Assembly (NCBI GenBank): GCA_937894165.1
Contig: CALCSX010000344.1
Location: forward strand, 1 to 6,594
DNA length: 6,594 nt
DNA from: an uncultured Saprospiraceae bacterium
GTDB taxonomy: Bacteria > Bacteroidota > Bacteroidia > Chitinophagales > Saprospiraceae
Direction of reading: 5' to 3'
The position numbers and the translations under genes are program-made. Shown one piece after another: positions 6,036 to 6,594 of this stretch. Under the pieces are notes generated by a model. The model searched no databases. It was not told where the DNA came from and saw only the letters and a list, made by a program, of their open reading frames with translations. How positions within the stretch are numbered: position 1 is the stretch's first letter; each line of letters opens with the position of its first letter.

Positions 6036-6047
6036 GTACATTTGTAC
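6036..6047 (+). promoter_or_regulatory. -7 element and palindrome upstream of ccmE
   Basis: TACATTTG (6037-6044) matches TAnnTTTG exactly and lies 20 bp before the ccmE start, which would give a short leader. It is embedded in a perfect palindrome, GTACA-TT-TGTAC (6036-6047), which might be an operator overlapping the promoter. No good -33 element lies 19-21 nt upstream; the nearest TTG (6005-6007) is too far at 29 nt. Confidence 0.5.
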
Positions 6048-6063
6048 AACAAAAGAGAGTTCT

Positions 6064-6462
6064 ATGCGAAAAATGCATATTGTTGCTATAGTAGCCATTG
6101 CCATTTCAATATTTGTATTTATTAATTCCGGAATGGAATTTAGTAAATATGCTTCATTTGAGGATGCTGAAAAAACCGAAATGAAGGTTAAAGTGGTTGG
6201 GCAATTGGCAAAAGATAAAGAGATTTACTACAATCCAATTGAAAATGCCAATTTCTTTAGTTTTCATATGATTGACAAAAATGGTGATACTAGAAAAGTG
6301 GTGTTAAACAGCGCAAAGCCCCAGGATTTCGAGTTATCGGAAGAAATAGTATTAACAGGTGAGATGCAAGGCGATATTTTCAAAGCATCTGATATACTAT
6401 TAAAGTGTCCTTCCAAATATAAAGACGAAGAGATTTATATCAAAGGGAAAGAGAATTCCTAA
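6064..6462 (+). CDS. ccmE: cytochrome c maturation haem chaperone CcmE (CxxxY type)
   Basis: CcmE is a membrane-anchored periplasmic chaperone of System I cytochrome c maturation. It binds haem covalently and passes it to the CcmF lyase. This protein has 132 residues: an N-terminal membrane anchor (about 4-22), then an OB-fold beta domain including KVKVVGQL (41-48), FFSFHMID (64-71), VVLNSAKPQDFE (79-90) and VLTGEMQGDIFKASDILLKCPSKY (about 96-119). The haem-binding motif reads C115-P-S-K-Y119, with cysteine in place of the His of the classical HxxxY. This CxxxY variant is known in some bacteria and archaea. The start at 6064 has an AGAGAG stretch about 4 nt upstream, a better Shine-Dalgarno than usual here. 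An alternative start at M4 (6073) would remove three residues. A ccmF-like gene follows 22 bp after the stop, which fits a ccmEF operon. Confidence 0.93.
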   Translation: MRKMHIVAIVAIAISIFVFINSGMEFSKYASFEDAEKTEMKVKVVGQLAKDKEIYYNPIENANFFSFHMIDKNGDTRKVVLNSAKPQDFELSEEIVLTGEMQGDIFKASDILLKCPSKYKDEEIYIKGKENS

Positions 6463-6484
6463 ATAGCAAAAACATAAAAATACA

Positions 6485-6594
6485 TTGACAGAGATAGAAT
6501 TTATCGGGGAAAATTTATTGCCCGGTCAGATAGGAAATATATTAATAACCCTAAGTTTTGCTTTCAGTCTTCTGGCAGTTTTTTCCTATTTCAA
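6485..6594 (+). CDS. ccmF: CcmF/CcsA-type haem lyase, N-terminal fragment
   Basis: The window contains the first 36 codons of a reading frame that continues past the edge. It would start with TTG at 6485, since the frame is closed by a stop at 6464-6466 and contains no ATG between there and the window end. The peptide carries FIGENLLPGQIGNI, then a hydrophobic segment (LITLSFAFSLLAVFSYF). This resembles the N terminus of CcmF/NrfE-type haem lyases: a short lead, G-x-I/L-G, then the first membrane helix ending in SYF. In System I, CcmF takes haem from CcmE and attaches it to apocytochrome c. The position 22 bp after ccmE supports the call. The fragment is short, so identity rests partly on context; CcsA family is the alternative name. 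Confidence 0.75.
   Translation, partial: MTEIEFIGENLLPGQIGNILITLSFAFSLLAVFSYF

Noticed and set aside
1..6594. tRNA, rRNA or a known riboswitch
   Set aside because: I saw no cloverleaf, no rRNA-like conserved stretch and no recognisable aptamer core on either strand.

Overview
The window looks like chromosomal DNA from a member of the Bacteroidota, probably Cytophagales or a relative. The DNA is AT-rich and the ribosome binding sites are A-rich. Several TAnnTTTG-type -7 promoter elements, the hallmark of Bacteroidota sigma-A, lie upstream of genes. The gene complement fits too: a DUF4168 secreted protein, an orphan FtsE-like ATPase, and a System I cytochrome c maturation pair with a CxxxY-type CcmE. 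The phylum call rests on promoter style and family resemblance, not on a search.

Layout. Positions 1-965 hold an IS1595-family insertion sequence with an apparently intact transposase; its left end probably lies outside the window. Its right side abuts a small secreted DUF4168 protein (966-1415) with an internal duplication. A probable terminator and a well-formed promoter lead into lpdA, dihydrolipoamide dehydrogenase (1675-3072). lpdA ends at a strong intrinsic terminator, and a MarC/YhgN-type membrane protein follows (best start 3150, end 3749).

Positions 3750-4503 (754 bp) contain no convincing gene. They hold a long inverted repeat (3795-3843) and a compact GC-rich array of three hairpins (4189-4304) that resembles Bacteroidota REP/RAYT-type or MITE-like repeats. 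On the minus strand, a YkuK-family RNase H-fold protein (4504-4977) has an 11-bp perfect inverted repeat directly against its start codon. Upstream of it on the same strand is an FtsE-like ABC ATPase (5087-5836). Divergent from ftsE, ccmE (6064-6462) is followed 22 bp later by the start of a CcmF/CcsA-type haem lyase gene that runs off the window.

The genes are mostly unrelated housekeeping units: 2-oxoacid dehydrogenase chemistry, membrane transport, cell-envelope ABC ATPase and cytochrome c maturation. Only ccmE and ccmF clearly work together, handing haem from the CcmE chaperone to the CcmF lyase. I see no new multi-gene system. The most interesting signals are noncoding: the three-hairpin element, the hairpin at the ykuK start, and the terminator that overlaps the longest possible MarC reading frame.
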